NCBI RefSeq assembly: GCF_014650815.1
Contig: NZ_BMVR01000010.1
Location: forward strand, 1 to 64,000
DNA length: 64,000 nucleotides
Reading direction: 5' to 3'
Source of the DNA: Streptomyces flavofungini
Lineage (GTDB): Bacteria; Actinomycetota; Actinomycetes; Streptomycetales; Streptomycetaceae
Part shown: in pieces, positions 8,226-16,839 of the stretch
Layout of the letters: each line of letters starts with the position of its first letter
Numbering within the stretch: the first letter of the stretch is position 1
Made by a program: the position numbers and the translations under genes
The notes under the pieces: model-generated
Database searches by the model: none
Seen by the model: the letters and a program-made list of their open reading frames with translations, nothing else
What the model was told of the DNA's origin: nothing

Positions 8226-8612
8226 TCAGGCGGCCGTGCAGATGACCCAGGCGGTCACGCTCTGATTGGAGCCGGTCGTGTTCTTGGCGGTCGCGAACCA
8301 GGACGCGCCGGAGGGCGTCGAGGAGGTCACGTAGGTGCTCTCGCCGCTGGTGCTCGCGCCACCGCCGGTGACCACCGTGCCCTGCGGGCACGTCACGGAG
8401 GCGAAGCCCTCGAGGCCCGGCGGGATGTTCTGAGCGATGCCCTGGTGCTGGGTGTGCGCGGCCCTGGGAGCCGCTTCGCGCTGCTCCGCCGACGTGTCTG
8501 ACTTCCCTGGATTGTCTGGCTTGTTCGTGTCGATGCCCTGCGCGGCGGTGACGCCCGCCCCGGCCGCGACGATCACTAAGGCGGTCAGGGTGGCGATGCG
8601 GATGCGTCTCAT
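8226..8612 (-). CDS. Small secreted protein with C-terminal CPxG...GGGA...VIC module
   Basis: A 128-residue protein with a Sec signal peptide (MRRIRIATLTALVIVAAG, cleavage near VTAAQG). After a charged linker (residues 30-65) comes a C-terminal module of about 60 residues with the pattern CPQGTVVTGGGA, SSTPSG, W, N and a final VIC, a pattern I recall from many short actinobacterial secreted proteins of unknown function; the two cysteines could form a disulfide. GGAGG lies 8 bases before the ATG at 8612. Codon 12, inside the signal peptide, is TTA (8577-8579), so secretion of this protein should be bldA-dependent. It stands alone downstream of pcaB. Confidence 0.7.
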   Translation of the reverse strand: MRRIRIATLTALVIVAAGAGVTAAQGIDTNKPDNPGKSDTSAEQREAAPRAAHTQHQGIAQNIPPGLEGFASVTCPQGTVVTGGGASTSGESTYVTSSTPSGASWFATAKNTTGSNQSVTAWVICTAA

Positions 8613-8750
8613 CTCGGCCTCCACGAGCCGTGCCGGTGTGGGGCTCACAGCCTGCCCACGGGGTGGGCTCCGACGCGCCTTGTCACTCGCCCGAGGGAAG
8701 GAAAAACGTTCGCTCGGTGGGGTGTTCGGCATGTGTTCCGGTGTTCCGGG

Positions 8751-10175
8751 TCAACGTCGTTCCAGGGCGCGGTCGGTGAGGGCCGCGGCGCGGCCGGTCC
8801 AGCGGGCGGGGTCGGTGAGGTCGGCCAAGTCGGCTCCGGTGAGCTTGAGGCGGGGGACGGGCGGCCGTGCGGCCAGTTCGGCGGTCAGCGCGTCCGCGAG
8901 CGTCTCGCCCCGCTCCCGGACCCGCCTCGCCGCCGAGGCCACCAGGTCGGCCGCCCCCTTCCGGCCGAGCGTCGGTGCCAGCGCCGCGGTGACGCGCTCG
9001 GAGGTGATCAGGCCCTTGGTGAGGCCGAGGTTGGAGCGCATCGCGCTCGGATGGACGCGGAGGCCCGCGCACAGCTCGACCGCGTCCCGCGTCGCCCCTC
9101 CGACCAGCCGCAACAGGTCCCGCAGCGGCTCCCACTCGGCGTGCCAGGCGCCGGGCGGGCGTTCGTCGGCGGCGGGCAGCGAGGCGTACAGCGTGGCGGC
9201 GAGCGCGGGGGCGCGCTGGGCCGCGGCGGCGATCAGGGTGGCGCGGACCGGGTTCGCCTTGTGCGGCATCGCCGAGGAGGGGCCGCCGGTGCCCTCGGAG
9301 ACCTCGCCGATCTCCGTGCGGGAGAGCGTGAGGACGTCGGCGGCGAGTTTGCCGAGTGCCCCGGCGGTGAGGGCGAGCGCCCCGGCGAGGTCCGCTACGG
9401 GGGTACGCAGCGTGTGCCACGGCAGGTCGGGGTCGGCCAAACCCAACTCCTGGGCGTACGCGGAGAGGAGACGGAGCGTCAGTTCGGGATCGTGCGGGCC
9501 GTCAGCCCCGTCAGCCCCGTCAGCCCCGTCAGCCCTGTACGCCGCCACCACCGCCAACGTCCCCACCGCCCCGCCCCACTGCACCGGCAGCGCCCCCCGC
9601 ACCCCCACCACCCGGTCCCGCGCGTCCAGCGCCAGCGCCCGCCACCCGGCCGCCTTCAGGCCGAACGTCGTCGGCGCCGCGTGCTGGGTGAGGGTGCGGC
9701 CCGCCATCACCGTGTCCCGGTGGGTGCGGGCCAGGCGGGTCAACTCCCGCTCCAGGCACGCCAGATCGGGCCGGAGCAGGTCCAGCGTCCGCGCCGCCAC
9801 CAGCATCGTCGCCGTGTCCAGGATGTCCTGGCTGGTCGCGCCCCGGTGGACGTACGGCGCCGCCTCCGGAGGCACCGCCGCCGTCAGGTCGGCCACCAGC
9901 GGGATCACCGGATTGCCGCCCGCACGGGCCCGCACCGCGAGGCCGCGCGCGTCGAAGCGGGCGGCGTCGGCGGCTGCGGTCACGGCGGCCGCCGCCTCGG
10001 CCGGGGCCATGCCCACCGCCGCCTGTGCCCGCGTCAGCGCCGCCTCCGCGTCCAGCAGGGCCTGGAGGAACGCCAGGTCACCGGTCGCCTCCTCGGCGGG
10101 GGACCCGGCCCGCCCGGGCGCCAGCAGCCCGACGTCGAGGGGGAGGCTGACGACGTCGGGGCCGTCGTCGCTCAC
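8751..10175 (-). CDS. pcaB: 3-carboxy-cis,cis-muconate cycloisomerase
   Basis: A 474-residue member of the fumarase/aspartase superfamily. The superfamily signature appears as SSAMPHKANPV. It converts beta-carboxymuconate, the product of PcaGH, to gamma-carboxymuconolactone in the protocatechuate branch of the beta-ketoadipate pathway. The GTG start overlaps the pcaG stop by 4 bases. A run of four perfect 9-base repeats (9502-9537) encodes an Asp-Gly-Ala repeat in the middle of the protein, an unusual insertion for this enzyme. It is the last pca gene here: the pcaL that follows pcaB in other Streptomyces operons is not present. Confidence 0.92.
   Translation of the reverse strand: MSDDGPDVVSLPLDVGLLAPGRAGSPAEEATGDLAFLQALLDAEAALTRAQAAVGMAPAEAAAAVTAAADAARFDARGLAVRARAGGNPVIPLVADLTAAVPPEAAPYVHRGATSQDILDTATMLVAARTLDLLRPDLACLERELTRLARTHRDTVMAGRTLTQHAAPTTFGLKAAGWRALALDARDRVVGVRGALPVQWGGAVGTLAVVAAYRADGADGADGADGPHDPELTLRLLSAYAQELGLADPDLPWHTLRTPVADLAGALALTAGALGKLAADVLTLSRTEIGEVSEGTGGPSSAMPHKANPVRATLIAAAAQRAPALAATLYASLPAADERPPGAWHAEWEPLRDLLRLVGGATRDAVELCAGLRVHPSAMRSNLGLTKGLITSERVTAALAPTLGRKGAADLVASAARRVRERGETLADALTAELAARPPVPRLKLTGADLADLTDPARWTGRAAALTDRALERR
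9502..9537 (+). repeat. In-frame 9-base tandem repeat inside pcaB
   Basis: Four perfect head-to-tail copies of CGTCAGCCC. On the coding (minus) strand they give an Asp-Gly-Ala repeat between the predicted helices of PcaB. A length change by whole units keeps the frame. Confidence 0.9.
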
Positions 10176-10732
10176 GAAAACCCCAAGAACACCGTCTCGC
10201 CCTCCCCCTGAAGGCGCATGTCGAAGCGGTACGCGCGCGGCGGCTCGGGCAGGGCGAGGAGCGTGGCGCGGCGCCCCGCGTCCAGGGAGGCGAGGAGGCG
10301 GTCGGCCGGTTCGTCGCGCAAGTAGGCGCGGGTGTACAGGTGGTGGAGGAGGCCGCGGGCGAAGAGGGCGACCGAGAGGTAGGGCACGCCGCCCGGGGGG
10401 AGCGTGCGGACGGCCCAGTGGCCGTCCGCGTCCGTGGGCACGCGGCCGAAGCCCGTGAAGGTCACCCCGTCGCGGCCCGCCGCGCGCCCCGTCGCCGGAT
10501 CGCGCCGCAGCGACCCGTGCGCGCCCGCGCGGGAGCCGTCCGGTGCGGGCTGCCAGATCTCCACGAGGGCGTCCGGGACGGGTTCGGCGGCGCCGTCGTA
10601 CACGTACCCGTGGAGCGTGATCGCGTCCGGGTGGGCGCGGGGCGCGATCTCGCCGCCGTCGGCGAAGGGCAGCGCGTTGCCGTAGAAGGGGCCGATGGTC
10701 TGGGAGGGCGTGGGGGCGTGAAGGGGCGTCAC
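10172..10732 (-). CDS. pcaG: Protocatechuate 3,4-dioxygenase alpha subunit
   Basis: A 186-residue intradiol dioxygenase subunit, with SQTIGPFYGNAL at the N-terminus and the domain core HGYVYDGAAEPVPDALVEIWQP. Like known alpha subunits it lacks the iron ligand pair found in PcaH (no HLHF motif). It forms the alpha-beta protomer with PcaH and helps shape the active site. The GTG start at 10732 overlaps the pcaH stop (GTGA), and its stop overlaps the pcaB start. It should be cytoplasmic and co-expressed with PcaH by translational coupling. Confidence 0.93.
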   Translation of the reverse strand: MTPLHAPTPSQTIGPFYGNALPFADGGEIAPRAHPDAITLHGYVYDGAAEPVPDALVEIWQPAPDGSRAGAHGSLRRDPATGRAAGRDGVTFTGFGRVPTDADGHWAVRTLPPGGVPYLSVALFARGLLHHLYTRAYLRDEPADRLLASLDAGRRATLLALPEPPRAYRFDMRLQGEGETVFLGFS

Positions 10733-11510
10733 CGGGCGTGGTCCTCCTCCGTGAGCGTGGCGGACGGGCCGTCCAGGACGACGTCCCAGCGGTAGCCGAG
10801 CGACCACTCGGGTACCGAGAGGCCGTGGTCGTACGCGGCCACGAGCCGCGCCCGCGCCGCCTCGTCGGTGACCGAGTGCAGGACCGGGTCGTGCGGCAGG
10901 AGCGGGTCCCCGGGGAAGTACATCTGCGTCACGAGGCGCTGGGTGAACGCCGTGCCGAAGAACGAGAAGTGCAGGTGAGCGGGGCGCCACGCGTTGATGT
11001 GGTTGCGCCAGGGGTAGGCGCCCGGCCGGACGGTGGTGAAGGAGTACGTGCCGTCGTCGTCCGTCAGACAGCGGCCGAAGCCCGTGAAGTTCGGGTCGAG
11101 CGGCGCCAGGTGCTGGTCGAGCCGGTGCGCGTACCGGCCCGCCGAGTTGGCCTGCCACAGCTCCACCAGCTGACCGCGGACCGGCCGCCCCCGCCGGTCC
11201 AGGACGCGCCCGGTGACCGTGATCCGCTCGCCGATCGGCTCCCCCGCGTGCTGCCGCGTCAGATCGTGGTCGAGCGCGGTGACGTCGGTCCCGCCGAACA
11301 CCGGGCCGGTCAGCTCCACGGCCTCCGGGTCGCGGACGGCGACGAGGGGGGCGTGGGGGGTGCGGTGGTGGGTGCTGCGGTACGGCGGGTAGGCGATCGG
11401 CGGGTGGTACGGGGCCGTCGGCGCGGCCGGCGCCCGCGCCGCCTCCTCGGCCTTGGCCAGTTCCGCGTCCATTTCCTGCTGGGTCAGGCCGTCCGGCAGC
11501 GGTAAGGGGG

Positions 11511-11514
<4 letters not shown>
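10729..11514 (-). CDS. pcaH: Protocatechuate 3,4-dioxygenase beta subunit
   Basis: A 261-residue catalytic subunit. The four Fe(III) ligands of the family are visible as Tyr128, Tyr167, His180 and His182 (AGRY, GAYPW, PAHLHF); their spacing matches the Pseudomonas ligands Tyr108/147 and His160/162. It cleaves protocatechuate between the two hydroxyls to beta-carboxymuconate. The first 45 residues are an extended Ala/Pro-rich segment. Codon 4 is TTA (11503-11505), right after the start, so the ring-cleavage step would depend on the bldA tRNA. The start overlaps the pcaJ stop by 4 bases; in other Streptomyces pcaF sits between these two genes and is missing here. Confidence 0.94.
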
Positions 11515-12214
<700 letters not shown>

Positions 12215-12215
<1 letters not shown>

Positions 12216-13030
12216 CAGGACGCACCGCCCGTCGCGCGCGACTCCGGACCGTCCGCCGCACGCCGCCCGGGACCGTCCGCGCTCACCGTCCGGTTCTCCA
12301 CACCCTTGGCCACGGCTTCTTCCGGGCTCAGCGCCACCACCCGCCGCACGAAGACGCCCGGCAGATGCACCGCGTCCGGGTCGAGCACGCCGGGCTCCAC
12401 CAGCTCCTCCACCTCCGCGACCGTCACCCGCCCGGCCATCGCGGCAAGGGGGTTGAAGTTCCGGCTGGACTTGGCGAACACGAGGTTCCCGTGCCGGTCG
12501 CCCCGCGCCGCCCGTACCAGCGCGAAGTCCGTGCGGATGGCGTGCTCCAGGACGTACGGGACGCCGTCGAACTCCCGGACCTCCTTGGGCGGCGACGCCG
12601 CCGCGACCCCGCCCCGGCCGTCGTACCGCACCGGCAGACCGCCCTCGGCGACCTGTGTGCCGACCCCGGCCGGGGTGTAGAACGCGGGGATGCCGCAGCC
12701 CCCGGCCCGCAGCCGCTCGGCGAGCGTGCCCTGCGGGATCAGCTCGACGTCCAGCTCCCCGGCCAGGTACTGGCGCGCGAACTCCTTGTTGGCGCCGATG
12801 TACGAGCCCGTGACGCGCGCGACGCGGCCCGCCGCGAGGAGCACCGCGAGCCCCGTGTCCAGGGCGCCGCAGTTGTTGGAGACGACACGCAGGCCGGTGA
12901 CGCCGCGGGCGTGCAGTGCCGCGATGAGTACCGTCGGCACGCCGCCGAGCCCGAACCCGCCGACGGCCAGGGACGCGCCGTCGGCGATGTCGGCCACCGC
13001 GTCCGCGGCCGAAGCGACCACCTTGTCCAT
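12215..13030 (-). CDS. pcaI: 3-oxoadipate CoA-transferase subunit A
   Basis: A 271-residue alpha subunit with the glycine-rich VGGFGLGGVP (about residues 21-30) and NNCG motifs of family I CoA-transferases. It is first in the leftward operon pcaI-J-H-G-B and divergent from pcaV. The ATG at 13030 is chosen because the conserved domain begins there and GAGACGAGG lies upstream; a start further upstream would add an Arg-rich non-conserved extension. The C-terminus (last 20 residues) is Arg/Gly-rich. Repression by PcaV with relief by protocatechuate is expected from the known S. coelicolor system. Confidence 0.92.
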
Positions 13031-13129
13031 CCGGGCCGGCCTCGTCTCTCCCGTGCCGCGTGCCGGAACCCCGCGCCCGCGCGCTCGCCGCAACGCCCGC
13101 GCCCCGCGCCGGACTTCAGCACGCGAAGT

Positions 13130-13144
13130 TCATCAGCACACTGA
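13130..13144. promoter_or_regulatory. Candidate PcaV operator, pcaI-proximal
   Basis: TCATCAGCACACTGA contains the inverted repeat TCAG-CACA-CTGA (13133-13144) and, read on the minus strand, matches 11 of 15 positions of the pcaV-proximal site at 13219-13233. It lies about 100 bases upstream of pcaI. Confidence 0.45.
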
Positions 13145-13214
13145 CTGTCTCTGTGGACCTCGGCTCACGCTCCCACCCGTGCAGGAAGCCGTCAAGGCAC
13201 CGTCGGACCGGCTA

Positions 13215-13233
13215 TCGTTCAGTGCACCGACGA
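13215..13233. promoter_or_regulatory. Candidate PcaV operator, pcaV-proximal
   Basis: TCGTTCAGTGCACCGACGA is a nearly perfect 19-base palindrome centred on GTGCAC, as expected for a MarR dimer. It lies 53 bases upstream of the pcaV start and probably overlaps its promoter, allowing autoregulation. The match to the published S. coelicolor site is from memory and should be checked. Confidence 0.6.
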
Positions 13234-13285
13234 ATTCCCCGCGACCCGACGGGCGCGGGCGCACCGGCACGCGTGAGGAGCAGCC

Positions 13286-13750
13286 ATGGCCGCGGTGGAC
13301 CTGAGCACCCACCCGGGACACCTGGCCCGGCGCCTGCAGCAGGCGCATCACCTGCTGTGGAACGCGATGGTCTCCGAGGAGATCACCTCGCCGCAGTTCG
13401 CGGTCCTCAACGCGCTCGTCGCCGAACCGGGACTCGACCAGCGCGGCGTGGGCGAACGGGTGCGCCTCGACCGCTCCACGGTCGCCGACGTCGTCGGCAG
13501 GCTGACCCGCAAGGACCTGCTCGACAAGGTCCGCGACCCGCAGGACGGCCGCCGCGCCCTGCTGCGCCCCACGGCCGAGGGCCGGCGCGTCCACCGCAGG
13601 CTGACGGTGCGGGCGGCCCGCATGAACGAAGTGCTCCTCGCGCCGCTGGCCGACGACGAACGGACGGTGTTCCTCGGCCTGATCCAGCGGGTCGCCGACG
13701 CGGCGGAGCGCCTGCGCGACCCGCTGGCCGAGACCGTCACGCCTTCGTGA
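13286..13750 (+). CDS. pcaV: MarR-family repressor of the pca operon, PcaV-like
   Basis: A 154-residue MarR protein with the winged helix-turn-helix around residues 45-100 (VGERVRLDRSTVADVVGRL followed by the wing RDPQDGRRALL). It is divergent from pcaI, the arrangement of pcaV (SCO6704) in S. coelicolor. An Arg is present at position 15 (HLARR), the position reported as key for protocatechuate binding in PcaV. GAGGAG precedes the ATG. Its last 14 bases overlap the 3' end of the convergent DUF3048 gene, so antisense interference is possible. Confidence 0.88.
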   Translation: MAAVDLSTHPGHLARRLQQAHHLLWNAMVSEEITSPQFAVLNALVAEPGLDQRGVGERVRLDRSTVADVVGRLTRKDLLDKVRDPQDGRRALLRPTAEGRRVHRRLTVRAARMNEVLLAPLADDERTVFLGLIQRVADAAERLRDPLAETVTPS

Positions 13751-14714
13751 ACACCACCCACACCGGCCCCTTCGCGAACGGCAGCGGCTTGCCCCCGGGC
13801 GTCGTGAACTCCGTCCCGTCGTCCGCGGCCCCGCGCTCCCAGCGCGCCTCGTAGGACCGGCCGTCGCGCAGCACCTGCGCCGTGCCCTCGCCGACCGTGC
13901 GGGTCAGCGGCGAGGTGTTGCCGGAGCGGTCGTGGAAGCGCGAGTCACGGATGTCGACGCGCTGGACCACCACCGTCGCGGCGGTCAGTGCCTTGCCCGC
14001 CGGGGTGCGGGCCGGGGTGCCGTCCATCGCGATGTGCCAGCGGCCCTCGTACTCGACCCAGGTGAACGCGAAGCGCGCCGACGGGAAGCGGACCGTGCGC
14101 CGGGTCTCCGGCTTGCCGCCCGCCGGGCGCGGGCCGAACGTGAAGCCGGTGCTGTCCAGGCCGCTCGCCTGCGGCCGGACGCCGAGCGCGGCGGGCCGCA
14201 GATAGAGGTTGTGCGGCGCGGGCTTGTCGTCGCCCCGGTAGTACGCGCTCCCGGGGGCCCTGCCCGGCGGCAGCGGCCGCACCGGCGCCCGGTCGATCAG
14301 CGGCAGGAGCTTGGACTGCGCGCCGGAGAACGCGAGCGCCGGGCGGTCGAACTGGCGAAGCAGGTCCAGGTCCGTCTCGCGGGCGCTGCGCACCGGGCCG
14401 ACGACGGGCGGCAGCTTGGTCGCGTACACCGCCAGCAACCGGCTGAGCCCCGCCTCCACCTGCTCCGCGTACACGACGTCCGCCGCGTCCAGGCCCGTCT
14501 GCGGGCGCGCCGGACCGACGTTGTCGATCTTCACGGCGAGTACGCGGCCGTCCCCGGAGCCGGACCGCTTCCCGTCGCCGTCCCGATCCGTCTCCAGCGT
14601 GCAGCCCGCGGCGAGGGCGGCGAGCACCGTCACCGCCGTCGCCGCGCGCCACCCGCGTACCCCCGCCCGCACCCGTACCAGCCCCCGCACGCGTCCCTGT
14701 GCTTGCCGTGTCAT
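13737..14714 (-). CDS. DUF3048 (YerB-like) lipoprotein
   Basis: A 325-residue protein. After an Arg-rich N-terminus it has a hydrophobic stretch ending in a lipobox (LAALAAGC, Cys about 38), so it is probably a membrane-anchored lipoprotein. The body shows DUF3048 features: VKIDNVGPARPQTGLDAADVVYAE, GPVRSARETD, and a C-terminal half with FTFGP and VVVQ. The family includes Bacillus YerB; its biochemical role is not established. It is convergent with pcaV, overlapping by 14 bases, and 51 bases downstream of the FAD-dependent oxidoreductase gene in the same direction, so the two may be one transcript. Confidence 0.85.
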   Translation of the reverse strand: MTRQAQGRVRGLVRVRAGVRGWRAATAVTVLAALAAGCTLETDRDGDGKRSGSGDGRVLAVKIDNVGPARPQTGLDAADVVYAEQVEAGLSRLLAVYATKLPPVVGPVRSARETDLDLLRQFDRPALAFSGAQSKLLPLIDRAPVRPLPPGRAPGSAYYRGDDKPAPHNLYLRPAALGVRPQASGLDSTGFTFGPRPAGGKPETRRTVRFPSARFAFTWVEYEGRWHIAMDGTPARTPAGKALTAATVVVQRVDIRDSRFHDRSGNTSPLTRTVGEGTAQVLRDGRSYEARWERGAADDGTEFTTPGGKPLPFAKGPVWVVFTKA

Positions 14715-14765
14715 GCCGGGGATGTACCCCGCAGGGGGGCGCTCAGCCCGGATCGTGGGCGCGGG

Positions 14766-16580
14766 TCACCCCAGATCGAGGAGATTGGGCAGCCCGAGCC
14801 GGTACCGGAAGCGGTCGTGGCGCTTGAGGCCCTCGATCTCCGGAGCGCGGTACATCGGCGTCACCTCGCACCGCTCGTGGTCCGAGCCCACCCGGTCGAG
14901 TAGGGCGTTGACGGCCTGCCGGGCGGCGGCGTTGGCGCCCTCCATGGTGGCGAGGTCGATGGCGACGGCCACGTAGTCGCCCGCGAGGAACAGGTTCGGG
15001 ATCTTCGTCGCGGCCGACGGGCGGTTGTGCAGGGTGCCCACCGGGTGGATCAGGAGCTCGTCCTCGTTGGTCGGGTTCGGGCCGCCGATGCCGTCGACGC
15101 CCGGGTCGAGGAACCACGAGTGCAGCTTGGCGTCGCTCAGGGCCGTCTTGCCGGTGTCGTTGAGGGACGCCTTGAGCTGCGCCCACACCTCGCGGGCCAC
15201 CTCGTCGCGCGTGCACTGCTTGGCCGTCTTGCCGTACAGGATCCCCGGCTTGTCCCACTCGGAGATGTCCACCGACAGACAGTCCACCGCCGTGCCGTCG
15301 CCGTAGTCCGCGGGGAAGTCGCGGCCCTTCCAGTGCGCGGCCTGCGCGATGCCGGTCAGCGACCAGGGCGAGTCGATGCAGTTGAAGTGGCCCTCGACGA
15401 CGTCGGGGCGTTCCGTCAGATAGAACTGGATGCCCGTCATCCAGTCCGTCTTGAGCTTGTCGCAGCGCGCCAACTGCGGGTCCGCCGCCTTGAGTTCACG
15501 GCTCCAGGTGCGGCGGGCGTGCTCGACCGGCATGGCCTGTACGTAGTGGTCGGCGACGACGTCCTCGCGCTTGCCGTCAGGGTTCTCGACGACCGTCTTC
15601 GTGATCCGGCCGCCGCCGTACGCCAGCTCGCGGACCGTCCAGCCGATGTGGAACTCCACGCCCAGCGCCTTGAGATGCGTCACCCACGGGTCGATCCACG
15701 CCTCGTTCGTCGGCGCGTTCAGAATGCGGTCCGGCGGGCCGTCCCCGCCCCGCCCGAGCGCGTTGAACACGAACGCCTCGCCGAGCGTGCCGACCGTGCG
15801 GGTGCTGGCCTCCTCCGCCTTCGTCGCCACGATGTTGCGGGTCACGCCGATCGCCAGGACCCGCTGGTAGTCCTTCGACATCTGCTCGGCCCGCACGAAC
15901 TCCCACCACGGCGTCGACTCCCAGTCGTCGTCGCGGCGCTCGTCGCAGCTCGTGAGGAACACCAGCGCGCGGTTCACGAAGTACGCGACCTCATGGCCGG
16001 GGATGCTGGTCGCCGTGTCAAGCAGGGCGGTGAGGGCGCGGGCGATGTCGTCCTTGGTGAGCTCCGCCGGGTCGCCCGTGTGCTGGGGGATCGGCAGCCG
16101 GATGTCCTCGCGGCCGCCGGAGCGGGCGAAGCTCATCTCGGGCGGGCTGACGAGGTTGTCCCAGACGCCGTTCTTGTTCCCGGGGAAGGGGATGCGCCGC
16201 ATGGTGTCCGGCAGGTTGTGATAGATCCCCGGAATGAACCGGAAGCCGTGCTCCCCGGGAAGCGGCTTGCGATTCCCCTTCGCGCTGTTCGGTACGTCCA
16301 TGCTGCGCGCCTTGCCGCCCAGGGCCCGGCGCTCGTACACGGTGACGGCGAAGCCGCGTTCCACCAGCTCGTGGGCGGCGGTCAGGCCCGCGACGCCGCC
16401 GCCGAGCACGGCGACGCGCCGACTGGCCCTGGGCCCCGCGTCGGCGGCGTGGGCCGGGGCCGGGAGCGCCCCGAGGCCCACCCCCAGCGCGGCCGCGCCG
16501 CCGACGGTCGCCGTCCGTGCGACGAAAGCCCTGCGGGTGCTCGTTCCCTGGGCGCCTGCGTGCGGCTCCGTGTGCCCCAT
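14766..16580 (-). CDS. Tat-exported FAD-dependent oxidoreductase, phytoene-desaturase/HpnE-like
   Basis: A 604-residue flavoprotein. The N-terminus has a twin-arginine signal (STRRAFVARTATVGGAAALG, cleavage near AHAAD), so it is exported folded with FAD. Residues 54-85 form the dinucleotide-binding motif (VAVLGGGVAGLTAAHELVERG then YERR), followed by the GG-A-R type second motif LGGKARSMD. Near the C-terminus NLFLAGDYVAVAIDLATMEGA is the typical FAD-contacting end of the carotenoid desaturase / amine oxidase superfamily. Automated pipelines often name such proteins hydroxysqualene dehydroxylase; an exported one with no squalene genes nearby argues for another substrate. The 259-base gap upstream (16581-16839) shows no gene. 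Confidence 0.8.
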   Translation of the reverse strand: MGHTEPHAGAQGTSTRRAFVARTATVGGAAALGVGLGALPAPAHAADAGPRASRRVAVLGGGVAGLTAAHELVERGFAVTVYERRALGGKARSMDVPNSAKGNRKPLPGEHGFRFIPGIYHNLPDTMRRIPFPGNKNGVWDNLVSPPEMSFARSGGREDIRLPIPQHTGDPAELTKDDIARALTALLDTATSIPGHEVAYFVNRALVFLTSCDERRDDDWESTPWWEFVRAEQMSKDYQRVLAIGVTRNIVATKAEEASTRTVGTLGEAFVFNALGRGGDGPPDRILNAPTNEAWIDPWVTHLKALGVEFHIGWTVRELAYGGGRITKTVVENPDGKREDVVADHYVQAMPVEHARRTWSRELKAADPQLARCDKLKTDWMTGIQFYLTERPDVVEGHFNCIDSPWSLTGIAQAAHWKGRDFPADYGDGTAVDCLSVDISEWDKPGILYGKTAKQCTRDEVAREVWAQLKASLNDTGKTALSDAKLHSWFLDPGVDGIGGPNPTNEDELLIHPVGTLHNRPSAATKIPNLFLAGDYVAVAIDLATMEGANAAARQAVNALLDRVGSDHERCEVTPMYRAPEIEGLKRHDRFRYRLGLPNLLDLG

Positions 16581-16839
16581 ACCCGTCCCCCTTACCGTCG
16601 GTAACTCGGTTGTCGGGGGCGGAGCTTACGGTTGCCGGCGGGGCGCCGGAAGCGGTGTGGGGCGCGCGGGGCGACGTTGGCGCGATTTCGTCTGCGGGGG
16701 CGTGGGGGTGCCCACCGCTACCGCGGCGGGTTCTCTCCCGCTCGCCCGTGACTGTGGGGCGCGTGGGGTGGCCGGGCAGCAGGGTGCGACTGGCCCGGGG
16801 GTGCGGGCGCGCGGGGTGCGGGGGGTGTGCGGGCCCCGG

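Noticed and set aside
12365..13144. A 259-codon plus-strand frame opposite pcaI
   Set aside because: Antisense shadow; the minus-strand frame is a clear CoA-transferase in a complete operon.
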